This document shows, in pieces, positions 1-8,894 of a stretch of DNA of 38,721 bases (positions within the stretch are counted from its first letter, which is position 1; every line of letters starts with the position of its first letter). The notes below the pieces were generated by a model. That model worked only from the letters and a program-made list of their open reading frames with translations. It ran no database searches and was not told where the DNA came from. The stretch spans positions 1 to 38,721 of the forward strand of contig NZ_PVSN01000073.1 of NCBI RefSeq assembly GCF_004766315.1. Reading direction: 5' to 3'. Source of the DNA: Weissella confusa (GTDB taxonomy: Bacteria; Bacillota; Bacilli; Lactobacillales; Lactobacillaceae). Made by a program: the position numbers and the translations under genes.

Positions 1-126
1 ATTCAGACGAATACATTGAACAAATGGTTGAGCAAATTAATAGCCGACCTCGAAAGCTTTTCGGCTGGAGATCGGCTAAAGAATATTATTTATCTCAAGT
101 GTTCCGGTTGAATTGACAATTCACCT
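1..126 (+). mobile_element. Right end of an IS30-family insertion sequence (partial)
   Basis: The window opens inside a transposase reading frame and runs through its stop codon into a probable terminal repeat. GAATTGACAATTC at 110-122 is palindromic about its centre and resembles the ends of IS30-family elements of lactic acid bacteria, in which the right terminal repeat starts at the transposase stop. The left part of the element lies outside the window. The outer boundary is approximate because no target duplication can be seen with only one end present. Confidence 0.6.
3..116 (+). CDS. IS30-family transposase, C-terminal fragment
   Basis: Only the last 37 codons are in the window, in the frame that begins at base 3 and stops with TGA at 114-116. 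The peptide contains NSRPRKLFGWRSAKEYY, which matches the conserved C-terminus of IS30-family DDE transposases (N-x-R-P-R-K followed by a Trp and a short helix). These enzymes cut and join the element ends using a DDE triad located upstream, outside this window. The family is recognised from the tail motif alone; whether the rest of the gene is intact cannot be judged. Confidence 0.72.
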   Translation, partial: SDEYIEQMVEQINSRPRKLFGWRSAKEYYLSQVFRLN

Positions 127-127
127 A

Positions 128-163
128 TAAAAAAATAACCGCCACACATCTGCGACGGTTATT
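128..163 (-). terminator. Rho-independent terminator after the alcohol dehydrogenase gene
   Basis: Arms AATAACCG (134-141) and CGGTTATT (156-163) pair perfectly. Read on the minus strand they are followed by a run of T (complement of 128-135). It lies about 100 bp beyond the adh stop codon and also closes off the IS30 end. Confidence 0.75.
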
Positions 164-220
164 AGTTGCTCTGGCTTTCATAGCTTTTAGGAGCATCGTT
201 AATTCAATTGATTCACAGCC

Positions 221-249
221 ATAATGTCCCCTCTCACGTGGGACATTAT
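221..249. other. 10-bp perfect hairpin just downstream of adh
   Basis: ATAATGTCCC (221-230) and GGGACATTAT (240-249) form a perfect 10-bp stem with a 9-nt loop, starting 15 bp after the adh stop codon. Neither strand has a T-run after it, so it is not a classical terminator. It could stabilise the 3' end of the adh mRNA or be a protein-binding palindrome. Confidence 0.6.
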
Positions 250-264
250 TCTGCTGTGACTATC

Positions 265-1281
265 TTACAAACTCTTGAAATCGAAGACCATACGTCCCGT
301 GACTTGGTTGTTGTGCATCGCCTCAATAACATCGTTAATGTCACGTACATCTGCACGCGTCACGATTGGCTTAACCTTGCCTTCAGCACCAAATTGGAAG
401 GCTTCCTTCAAGTCTTCACGCGTTCCAACCAATGAACCCTTCACTTCGATACCATCCAACACAGTCTTCACAACGTTCAATTGCATGTCACCCTTTGGCA
501 AAGCAACAGCAACCAACTTCCCCATCGGACGTAGTGAGGCGATTGATTGGTCAAAGGCTTGCGTGTTAACAGCCGTAACTTGGGCGTTGTGTACACCACC
601 AACCTTTTCTTGGATGATAGCTGGTACGTCTTCCGTCTTACGGTTGATCAACAACTCAGCACCCATCTTTTCAGCAGCGGCCAACTTGTCTGGGTTTCCA
701 TCAACGGCAACAACGTGAGCGCCGAAGACGTTGTGGGCGTATTGAATAGCCAAGTTTCCTAGACCACCAGCACCAACAACTGAAACCCATTGACCAGGCT
801 TCGTCTCACCAACCTTCAATGACTTGTACATCGTGACACCGGCACAAGTGATTGATGAAGCTTCCATTGGGTCCAACCCTTCTGGCACCTTAACGGCATA
901 CTTAGCATTTACAACAACTTGTTGCGCCATAGCACCGTCAACTGCGAAACCAGCGTTACGAACCTTGCGGCAGAACGTTTCGTTTCCAGTGTTGCAGTAC
1001 TCACAGTTTCCACATGCATCGTAGAACCAAGCGATTGAAACACGATCACCAAGCTTCGTGACAATTCCAACTCCTTCGTGCCCAATAACACGGCGGAATG
1101 GACGTGGGTTAATCTCGTTTGGGTTACCAAAGTCACCCGCGGCAACGTGCAAATCCGTGTGGCAAAGACCACTATATTCAACGTCAACCAAGGCTTCCCC
1201 AAAGCCCAAAGCGCGTGGCTCCCAATCATCAATCAAATCTACAAATCCGTCTAGGTTCTCACGTACGACAGCTGCTTTCAT
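265..1281 (-). CDS. adhP: Zinc-dependent alcohol dehydrogenase (AdhP-like)
   Basis: A 338-aa medium-chain dehydrogenase/reductase that interconverts alcohols and aldehydes with NAD(H); in heterofermentative lactic acid bacteria such enzymes reoxidise NADH by making ethanol. Visible motifs: catalytic zinc ligands in GLCHTDLH (about residues 38-45) and GHEGVG (about 68-73), the structural zinc cysteines in [15 protein letters not shown] (about 91-105), and the nucleotide-binding GAGGLG (about 171-176). The length is normal for the family. It is monocistronic, with a near-consensus promoter about 50 bp upstream and its own terminator. The ATG at 1281 follows GAGGAGATTATTGAA, a good ribosome site. 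The family is certain; substrate preference is inferred. Confidence 0.93.
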   Translation of the reverse strand: MKAAVVRENLDGFVDLIDDWEPRALGFGEALVDVEYSGLCHTDLHVAAGDFGNPNEINPRPFRRVIGHEGVGIVTKLGDRVSIAWFYDACGNCEYCNTGNETFCRKVRNAGFAVDGAMAQQVVVNAKYAVKVPEGLDPMEASSITCAGVTMYKSLKVGETKPGQWVSVVGAGGLGNLAIQYAHNVFGAHVVAVDGNPDKLAAAEKMGAELLINRKTEDVPAIIQEKVGGVHNAQVTAVNTQAFDQSIASLRPMGKLVAVALPKGDMQLNVVKTVLDGIEVKGSLVGTREDLKEAFQFGAEGKVKPIVTRADVRDINDVIEAMHNNQVTGRMVFDFKSL

Positions 1282-1330
1282 TTCAATAATCTCCTCAAAA
1301 TCGAAAATCGTTACTTACTTCACAAGCTAT

Positions 1331-1359
1331 ATTATAAAATGTTTCGCAATGCTGTGCAA
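1331..1359 (-). promoter_or_regulatory. Promoter of the alcohol dehydrogenase gene
   Basis: Minus-strand -35 TTGCAC (1354-1359), 17-bp spacer, -10 TATAAT (1331-1336), about 50 bp upstream of the adh start. No CcpA- or Rex-type operator was recognised with confidence. Confidence 0.75.
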
Positions 1360-1393
1360 GCGATTTCTTTGATAAAAATAAGAAATGGGACAA

Positions 1394-1428
1394 CAAAAAA
1401 CGTGTCCTCCCAAATGGCGGACGCGTTT
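1394..1428 (-). terminator. Terminator after addA
   Basis: Arms AAACGTGTCC (1398-1407) and GGACGCGTTT (1419-1428) pair with one mismatch. The minus strand continues into six T. It ends the addB-addA transcript just after the addA stop. Confidence 0.8.
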
Positions 1429-1435
1429 CTGGTTT

Positions 1436-4400
1436 TTAATCCAATGTAATAATCTTTTCAGCGCTAAATGCGTAGATAAAACGACGTGGCATTGGCTTGC
1501 CCATCGCAACAAGTGCTTGCGCATAGATGTTTAATTGACCAGAGTAACGACTCGTTAGCGTTTCCGCTGCGTCTTCTGGTGTAACACGATCGGTCTTGTA
1601 ATCGAATAACCAAACCTCACCGTCAACTTCAAAATAACCGTCAATAATTCCGTGGACCAACACCTTCTCATCCCCTTGGAACCCCTTGTACAAGCGACTA
1701 GCATCCAAGAGCAATGAGAATTGCACTTCACGTTCCAACGAATCAGCATGCATCACCATTTGCTTACCAAGTGGCATTTCCGCAAAGAATCGTTCAATCT
1801 TCGCCAATGAAATTAGCGGTGCAACGCGTTCTTCAATCAACCCTTGCGTGGTCAAATCAGCGACCAGTTCGCGCAAGTCATCATGCGATGGCGCACCATG
1901 TTGCAAATCAACGCGTTGCAAAACCAAGTGTGTCGCCGTACCGATAGCAGCCGATGAAATGCGCGTTTCCGCCTCCTGCATAAACTCAGGTTCTGGCAAC
2001 GTTTCATCGGTCAAACGCAATCCACTCATATCAGCCACATCTAGGCGAGCATCAATCGGACCACGACCCGCTTGCAAATCAGGATCTTCAAACAAGCGCT
2101 TGATTTCAGAAACTGATTGATAAGCTGTCGCACGCGTTGCTTCTTCAAAGCCGTAATCAAAGTTAAGGACTTGATGCCAATCGGTGTTAGCAACAACGGG
2201 GGCATTTGCCTCCGTCGCCACGGCAACTTGTGGTGTGGCAACTGCTTGATACGCGTCCAGCGCTGAACGCAAATCAGCACTATTCACAATTTCAAGGCCA
2301 AAACTAAACGGCTTCTTAGGGGCCTTGGCACGGATTTCGCTGAAATCAACGACATCGTCTTCATCATAGCGTCCCAATGCTTCTTGCAGCTCTGGTGCTT
2401 GTGGGTGACGCATCAACGCCATCCCCATCAAATCCATAAACGACTTTCCTGATAGACGCACCCAGTCTGGCAACATCCAGTCCGACCCATTTTCAGCTAA
2501 CGACCACTTTGACCATAGCGCCTTCACGCTACTGTATGAGCCCACCATAAAGAGGTGCTGCTCGGCACGTGTTAAGGCCACATATAGCACACGCAATTGC
2601 TCGGCAAAGGCCCCACGGATACGGGCATCCTTCACGAATTCGCGTTGTGGTGTTGGCAACTTCAAATGGTGATCCAAATCCACGTAATCCATACCAGCCC
2701 CCGCTTGGGCATCCAACAGGACATCCCCCATCGTTTCGCGTTGGCTAATCATCTTACGCGTACTGTTCAACACAAAGACGATTGGGAATTCCAACCCCTT
2801 TGAACGGTGAATTGTCATCAATGAGACGCTATCACTCGCCACGTTGGCATCGGCTTCACCCAAGTCTTTGTCCTGCGTTTGCAACTGCGTCACGTAGTTA
2901 ATGAACTGGTACAAGCCAACAAAGCTACTCTTTTGATACATCGCAGCGCGTTCATATAAGGCGTGCAAGTTTGCTTGACGTTGTGGACCTGATGGCAAGC
3001 CACCAACGTAATCCAACCACCCCGTCGTGTTGTAAATCTGCCAAAGCAAATCAACAATTTTATTCTGAACGGCCAGCGTACGGAACGTCTCCAAATCAGC
3101 CAAGAAACGTTGCACCGCAGCAATTGTTTCGTTAACCAATTCAACTGAAACACCTTCAACAGAAATTGTGAGTTGGTTGTTGGCCAGTGCCTTCACAGCC
3201 GTAAAGAAATCATCATCCATCGCTTGGGTGCGAATCAATGCGAGCCCATTTTCATCAATGCCATACAACGGTGAACGGAGAACCGCTGCCAACGGAATAT
3301 CTTGATGCGGATTATCAATCACTTGCAACAAACTCATCATGACTGATATTTCAGTCGTTTGGAAATAGTTTTCCGCCCCATTCACCACAATCGGAATATC
3401 CATCTCGCGGAAAATGTCCAACACATCCAAGTTTTGATTCTTAGTTGGCACCAAAACAGTCATATCGCTATAACGAACCGGACGCTTCTCGCCCGCTTTA
3501 CGATCAAAGATTTCGAACTTCGTATCCATCAATTTTTTAATCTTCAATGCCATCATACGAATTTGGCCAGTCGCCTTCGTGAAGCCATACTCGTTCTTCA
3601 CATCAGGCTCATCTTCTTCAGCGTCGTCGGCATCATCTTGATCCAAGTACACCATCATTTGGGCTTCCTTTGGCAAGTCAGCCGGATAGTAATCCGCCCC
3701 CGCAACCAATTCGGCCTCACCGGCATACTCCACGTCACCCAATTGTTCACTCATAATCTGCGCAAAAATGTAATTGATGTAGTCAGTCACATTCGGCTGT
3801 GAACGGAAATTTTCCTGCAACGTAATCACAGTGTTGCCGTCAGTCTTGGGATACGTTGTCAGTTTATGACCGAACAACGTTGGATCAGCTTGACGGAATT
3901 TATAGATGGATTGCTTAATGTCACCCACTTGGAAAGTGTTATCACCAGTCGCAATTTGTGACAAAATCGCTTCTTGCAGTTGGTTCGTGTCTTGATACTC
4001 ATCGACCATGACTTCGTTGTAACGTGCTTGTAGTTCTGCAGCTACCGCGGGTTGGCTAACGATTTGCAACGCAAAGTGTTCCAAGTCGTTAAAATCCAGC
4101 ACCTTGCGACGAAGCTTCTCGGTCAAGAACGCCTCGCGGAATGCTTGCGTGAAATCAACCAATTGCATAATCACTTCACCAGCCCCACCGATGGCAAGTT
4201 GCATACCAGTAGTATCCAAAGCAAAGTAGTTTTCTTGCAGCTTCTCGAAACGTTCTTTGATTTGCTCACGTTGGGCCTTAACCGGTTCCCAAGCCGCCTT
4301 TAGTTCTGGGTCATGCTTTGACGTAAAGTTCTTACCCTTTCCATCTTCACCTTTACCCCATCCCATCAAGGTCACTGATGCAAACGCCTGACGCAAATCA

Positions 4401-5221
4401 TCCCAACTAGTTGGCGTATCTTGCAAGAGCGTCATCAAACGGCCATAGGCGTCCGCATCGTTTTGAATGTTTAGCAAACGATTAACGGCCGGTGGTTCAT
4501 CCATCGTATCCGGTGCTTGATTAACCAACTGTGTGATTTGGTCATTAATGGCCAACATCTCACTTTGCAACGTTGGCAATAATTGCGTCTTAAAGAAATT
4601 AGATGATGCAAAATCATCCCCAATCTCATAATCATCCGCCAAGCTTTCCAACCACGCCGTTGTATCTGGTCGTGCCATCGCAAAATTAAACAAGGTGAAG
4701 ACTGATTCTTGCAGTGTGCGGTCGTCAGTTGACCCTGATGCAAATTGGGCCGCAAACTTGGCGAAGGTTTGCTCTGGGTCCTCCGCGTAGCGTTGCTCAA
4801 GCAAGTCACCATAGACTTCCATCATCAACAACGTCCGCTCGGCATCATCAGACAAACGGAATTGCGGATCCAAATCAATTGTGTAGTGATATTGCTCAAT
4901 CAAACGTAACGCAAACGCGTGCAACGTTGAAATGTTGGCAACGTTCAATAGACGTAGTTGCTTCAACAAATGCTGACGTTGCTCACCTTCAGACTCGGCC
5001 AATGCACCACGAATTGCGCCCTCAAGACGTTCCTTCATTTCAGCCGCAGCTGCTTCAGTAAACGTTACGATCAAAAACGTATTCACGTTTTCGCCCGCAA
5101 GCAAACGTCGAATCACACGTTCAACTAAGACACGCGTTTTTCCTGAACCGGCGGAAGCAGACACCAAGATATTTTGGCCAGTTGTGGTAATGGCCGCTTC
5201 TTGTGACGTTGTAAAATTCAT
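1436..5221 (-). CDS. addA: ATP-dependent helicase/nuclease subunit A (AddA/RexA)
   Basis: A 1261-aa UvrD-family helicase fused to a RecB-type nuclease. With AddB it resects double-strand breaks and degrades linear DNA in the cytoplasm until a Chi site is met. The Walker A motif SASAGSGKTR is near residues 21-30, the Walker B-type VDEYQDTN near residue 405, and helicase motifs such as LTRAEQHL follow near residue 880. The C-terminal nuclease carries GIIDGYF and DYKTDRV near residues 1190-1212. The ATG shares its A with the TAA of addB (TAATG at the junction), so the two are translationally coupled. Length and domain order are normal for Lactobacillales RexA. Confidence 0.97.
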   Translation of the reverse strand: MNFTTSQEAAITTTGQNILVSASAGSGKTRVLVERVIRRLLAGENVNTFLIVTFTEAAAAEMKERLEGAIRGALAESEGEQRQHLLKQLRLLNVANISTLHAFALRLIEQYHYTIDLDPQFRLSDDAERTLLMMEVYGDLLEQRYAEDPEQTFAKFAAQFASGSTDDRTLQESVFTLFNFAMARPDTTAWLESLADDYEIGDDFASSNFFKTQLLPTLQSEMLAINDQITQLVNQAPDTMDEPPAVNRLLNIQNDADAYGRLMTLLQDTPTSWDDLRQAFASVTLMGWGKGEDGKGKNFTSKHDPELKAAWEPVKAQREQIKERFEKLQENYFALDTTGMQLAIGGAGEVIMQLVDFTQAFREAFLTEKLRRKVLDFNDLEHFALQIVSQPAVAAELQARYNEVMVDEYQDTNQLQEAILSQIATGDNTFQVGDIKQSIYKFRQADPTLFGHKLTTYPKTDGNTVITLQENFRSQPNVTDYINYIFAQIMSEQLGDVEYAGEAELVAGADYYPADLPKEAQMMVYLDQDDADDAEEDEPDVKNEYGFTKATGQIRMMALKIKKLMDTKFEIFDRKAGEKRPVRYSDMTVLVPTKNQNLDVLDIFREMDIPIVVNGAENYFQTTEISVMMSLLQVIDNPHQDIPLAAVLRSPLYGIDENGLALIRTQAMDDDFFTAVKALANNQLTISVEGVSVELVNETIAAVQRFLADLETFRTLAVQNKIVDLLWQIYNTTGWLDYVGGLPSGPQRQANLHALYERAAMYQKSSFVGLYQFINYVTQLQTQDKDLGEADANVASDSVSLMTIHRSKGLEFPIVFVLNSTRKMISQRETMGDVLLDAQAGAGMDYVDLDHHLKLPTPQREFVKDARIRGAFAEQLRVLYVALTRAEQHLFMVGSYSSVKALWSKWSLAENGSDWMLPDWVRLSGKSFMDLMGMALMRHPQAPELQEALGRYDEDDVVDFSEIRAKAPKKPFSFGLEIVNSADLRSALDAYQAVATPQVAVATEANAPVVANTDWHQVLNFDYGFEEATRATAYQSVSEIKRLFEDPDLQAGRGPIDARLDVADMSGLRLTDETLPEPEFMQEAETRISSAAIGTATHLVLQRVDLQHGAPSHDDLRELVADLTTQGLIEERVAPLISLAKIERFFAEMPLGKQMVMHADSLEREVQFSLLLDASRLYKGFQGDEKVLVHGIIDGYFEVDGEVWLFDYKTDRVTPEDAAETLTSRYSGQLNIYAQALVAMGKPMPRRFIYAFSAEKIITLD

Positions 5222-8200
5222 TAGTCTTCTGCCTCCTCTTCTTCATCTTCGTCGCCCTTAATCAGATTTTGCATCGCCTTTAAGGCATCGTCTGCCTTGA
5301 GCTTTTTAATATTACGGTATTCATTACCCATCATGGCATCAAACATCATGACTGGCTTATAAGCCGTGTACATCATACCGGTCTTATTTGGCCCATCACG
5401 GAATGGCAATAGTGGGAATTGTCCAGCCAAAATATTTGTCGCAATTTGGCGGATTTTCGCTTCGTTAAATTGAAGCAACGTGTTCAAATTATCTTCCGTC
5501 ACAACGTCTGCTGTCTTGGCAAAGCCACCACTCTTCAAACGCTTTAAGGCAAATGGCGTCTTCACACCCTCGACACCTTCAAGGCGCTCAATGTAAGCTT
5601 CATTGTCACGAAGGACACCACGGTAAGCACCTTGGCTTGCGGCTGCTTTATCAGCTTCTTCCTGCAATTCAGCCAACGAAGCACCTGAAATATCTGTGGC
5701 CTTAATCCATGGGTTTTGAAGTGACCAGAACACTGCCCCGCCCATTTCGCTGGTTGGTAGCACATCCGCATTGGTCAACATTGCGGTCCAGTACGTCATC
5801 AATTGCAATTCCAAACCAGCATAGGCTTGCGTGTAATCAAAGACACGCTTACCAGACTTGTAATCGACAATCGTCAAGAAGTTACCAGCTGGCGTTTCCA
5901 CCAAGTCATAACGATCCACTTTTCCGCGGACCGTCACGCGACCAATTGGCAACTCATATTGCACCGGCTTCAGCTTGCTCTGTGGCAAACCGAAACCTGC
6001 TTCGACGCCAAGTGTATGCACCCCACCGTCAATTAATTGGCCACGCTTCATGTTCTGAACCGTATCGTGCACTTGTTCTGCCAAACGTTGCGTCAAGAAT
6101 TGCATACGGGCTGAACTCGTGAAGATATCAAATGTGGCATCCCCACTTTGAAGCAAACCATGCAGAATATTTTGCTCCAACAGGCGCAATTCTGAATCAG
6201 TGAATTCACTCAACGTCTTGTTCTCACGAATTAATTCAGTGAACAAACGCTCCAGAATCGTGTGCATCAATGTTCCCTTTTCAGCCGGTGTTAGTTGTAA
6301 CACCTGACGCTCTTGCAAACGCAGACCGTATTGCAAGAAGAACTCAAATGGATTCTTCGCATAGTTCTCGAGACGTGAAATTGAGGCTTTCAGGTCATTA
6401 CCGAATAGTTGGCTCATCAGTGGTGCCATGATTTGGCTTGGTCGGTTTTCATACGTCAAACCACCCATCACACGGGCAGCCTGCGCCGGTGCCAGTTTCT
6501 TAATTTGCGCTTGCAAACCTTGCCAAGCACCACTCAGTTCAGCTGACTGACGGTCTTGCTTTTGGTTCTCCGCCTGACGGTTCACAACCACCAAGTGTGC
6601 GAGCGTACTTGCAACCGTTCCAACGTATTCGTGGACATCCATCGCATGTGGATCAGGCAATGCCTTAAACTCATGCACTGGTTGATGGAATTGACGCACC
6701 AAACGGGACACGTACGTTGACGCTTGTTGACTACCTTCACCATCAATCGTTGCGTACAACCAAATCATACGGGTTGCTGCCGTCATCATCGCGCTGTACA
6801 TCAACAATGATTCTTGCGCCATTTGTTGCTCAGATGTTTCGCGCAAGAACACATGTTCCGGCAACTTATCTTGCAATAATTCACGGTCACCATCATGTAG
6901 CAACGCCTTTGTACGGGTTGTTGCTGGCAAATTAACGCTGGTTGCCCCAAACACAATTACCGTGTGATAACCCTGACGTTGCACGATTCCACTTTCAGAC
7001 ACACGCACCTGGTCCATTGTCGCTGGAATGCCCGTGTACTTGGCACTTTCAAATGCAGCTTGGAGTAATTCTTGCAACGTTTCAACCGTCATTTCAGTGT
7101 GATCAAACACCGCTACGAAGTCATCCAGCACGCCAATAAACGTGCGCCAAACTTGCTCTGGTTGTTGGGCAGCCCACAAATCACCTGCTTCAATTGCGGC
7201 ATCACGCCAGGCAATCAAACGTTGTTGAATGCCAATTTGTGTCAAAAAGCCGTATAACTCACGAGCCATCTCACGAGCATCTTTGGCTTCCGCTAGGCGT
7301 GACAAAAACGGTGCCACCACCTGACTGATTTGATTATGAATCAACGCCAATTGGGCATCCTTAGCCGCTACGTGTTCGCGAACCACTTCGTCATCTGAGT
7401 CGGCCACGTTGCGGTCAAACTGCCATGGCGTATCATCCGTCCAACGCCAACCTGGCAAATTCTTAGCCAACGCATAGTTTTCCGTTTCCGCCAACGCCTC
7501 ACGATAGTCAGCCAAAGCGACATCTTCAGGCAAAAGCAGCTCCGTCTTCAACAATCCCATCACATCTGAAATGGTGTAGGCCGGTGCCAAACGGAATAGC
7601 TTATCCAAAAAGGCCACAAGCGGGTGGGCCCCCATTGGTCGATCCAAGTCCATAAAGACTGGAATTTCATAGCGGGCAAACACCGCTGGCAAAATATTCT
7701 CATATTGCCCCAAGTCACGCGTCATCAGCATAAAATCACGATAACGACGTTTGCCACTAGCCACTTCTTGGCGAATCATACGCGCCATTTGCTCAACTTC
7801 TTGATAACGCGTCGTCGCTTGCCACACATCAAAATCAGGCAATGGTGCTGCCTGCGTTTGTTGCTGAATGCCACGTTGTTCGTAATCAATCCAGAATGAC
7901 TCAATGGCCGCAATCGTATCGCTAATTGGGTGTTGTGCCGTCACAGTGTTCGCCGTCACTGGGACATCATGTGCCACTGCGAAATCACGCAATTGGCGTG
8001 CTAAACGCTTAGGTCGGTAGAACAAGTCATTTTCTGACAACGTCACATCTGAGACACTAGCTGCTCCGTCGTCAGCTGGTAGCGCAATCGCTACACCACC
8101 TGCACGTTCAATCAGCGCCTCAACAACCCCGCGTTCTGGTGTCGTCATTTGTGAATACCCATTAATAAAGTAGTAATGGTGTGATGTATCGGTCTTTTCC

Positions 8201-8796
8201 GTCGCCAAATAAACGCGCAAAGCCGTCAATAATTCACTATTCAAATATTGCCCACGGTTGGCCAACTCTTGATCCAGCGCTTCACCAATCAAAGCCAAAT
8301 CCTGCAACTTCATTTGCAATGTGCCTTGGCCCGATAGGTTTTCAGCCATCTCGCGTACTTCTGGCCAGGTTAAGCCGGCTTGCTTCAGTTCAAGAATTTG
8401 ACTCGCAAATTGACTGATAAATCCTTGCTTAGTTAACAAACTGCCGTACAACACCAAGTCATCTTGGTGTTCACGTAGCAAGGCTTGTACCAACATCGTC
8501 ATACCAGTCGCTGACAAATTGGCTTGGCGATAAATTGGGTCATCTTGCATGTAGTACCAAGCTAAACGACTCAATGAAAAAACTTGAACGTTCGGCACAG
8601 CCACTGCGGCCCCGTGACGATTTTCCAGCTCAGCCAAACGACTCAGCACTTGGATTTCTGTTTCAAACTTAATGTGGTTCGGTACCACATAAAAAATCTC
8701 GGCTTGCTCATCGGCTGCCAAGACCTTCTGCACACGCTCCAATAGCGCTAATTCATGGTCGGCACTTGCGCGACCAAACAACAATTCTAAAGCCAT
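5221..8796 (-). CDS. addB: ATP-dependent helicase/nuclease subunit B (AddB/RexB), without iron-sulfur cysteines
   Basis: A 1191-aa partner of AddA. The N-terminal helicase-like part begins MALELLFGRASADHE, where the Walker A glycine/lysine signature of Bacillus AddB is absent. The C-terminal RecB nuclease motif is visible as GKVDRYDL and IVDYKSGKR near residues 960-985. The protein has no cysteine at all: the segments matching the cluster-binding Cys of Bacillus AddB read NYAKNPFEFF (about residue 815) and MMYTAYKPVMMFD (about 1140-1152). This is the RexB form, expected to have nuclease but no helicase ATPase and no 4Fe-4S cluster. The tail is a run of Asp/Glu. Start chosen at ATG 8796, after AAAAGGGGG. 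First gene of the operon. Confidence 0.95.
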   Translation of the reverse strand: MALELLFGRASADHELALLERVQKVLAADEQAEIFYVVPNHIKFETEIQVLSRLAELENRHGAAVAVPNVQVFSLSRLAWYYMQDDPIYRQANLSATGMTMLVQALLREHQDDLVLYGSLLTKQGFISQFASQILELKQAGLTWPEVREMAENLSGQGTLQMKLQDLALIGEALDQELANRGQYLNSELLTALRVYLATEKTDTSHHYYFINGYSQMTTPERGVVEALIERAGGVAIALPADDGAASVSDVTLSENDLFYRPKRLARQLRDFAVAHDVPVTANTVTAQHPISDTIAAIESFWIDYEQRGIQQQTQAAPLPDFDVWQATTRYQEVEQMARMIRQEVASGKRRYRDFMLMTRDLGQYENILPAVFARYEIPVFMDLDRPMGAHPLVAFLDKLFRLAPAYTISDVMGLLKTELLLPEDVALADYREALAETENYALAKNLPGWRWTDDTPWQFDRNVADSDDEVVREHVAAKDAQLALIHNQISQVVAPFLSRLAEAKDAREMARELYGFLTQIGIQQRLIAWRDAAIEAGDLWAAQQPEQVWRTFIGVLDDFVAVFDHTEMTVETLQELLQAAFESAKYTGIPATMDQVRVSESGIVQRQGYHTVIVFGATSVNLPATTRTKALLHDGDRELLQDKLPEHVFLRETSEQQMAQESLLMYSAMMTAATRMIWLYATIDGEGSQQASTYVSRLVRQFHQPVHEFKALPDPHAMDVHEYVGTVASTLAHLVVVNRQAENQKQDRQSAELSGAWQGLQAQIKKLAPAQAARVMGGLTYENRPSQIMAPLMSQLFGNDLKASISRLENYAKNPFEFFLQYGLRLQERQVLQLTPAEKGTLMHTILERLFTELIRENKTLSEFTDSELRLLEQNILHGLLQSGDATFDIFTSSARMQFLTQRLAEQVHDTVQNMKRGQLIDGGVHTLGVEAGFGLPQSKLKPVQYELPIGRVTVRGKVDRYDLVETPAGNFLTIVDYKSGKRVFDYTQAYAGLELQLMTYWTAMLTNADVLPTSEMGGAVFWSLQNPWIKATDISGASLAELQEEADKAAASQGAYRGVLRDNEAYIERLEGVEGVKTPFALKRLKSGGFAKTADVVTEDNLNTLLQFNEAKIRQIATNILAGQFPLLPFRDGPNKTGMMYTAYKPVMMFDAMMGNEYRNIKKLKADDALKAMQNLIKGDEDEEEEAED

Positions 8797-8831
8797 GTGC
8801 GCCCCCTTTTCGTAACGTGTTGTATCTTCTC

Positions 8832-8840
8832 ATTTTACCA
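8832..8840 (-). promoter_or_regulatory. Candidate extended -10 promoter of the addBA operon
   Basis: The minus strand reads TGGTAAAAT (extended TG motif plus TAAAAT), about 35 bp before the addB start. No good -35 hexamer is present, so this is moderate evidence only. Confidence 0.4.
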
Positions 8841-8850
8841 GCTATACGTG

Positions 8851-8880
8851 AAAAAAGACCCTAGGCTTTTGCCCAGAGTC
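8851..8880 (-). terminator. Terminator after pepV
   Basis: Arms GACCCTAGGC (8857-8866) and GCCCAGAGTC (8871-8880) pair with G-U wobbles in the minus-strand RNA, followed by six T. It separates pepV from addBA. Confidence 0.85.
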
Positions 8881-8894
8881 TGTCTGATTTCCAG

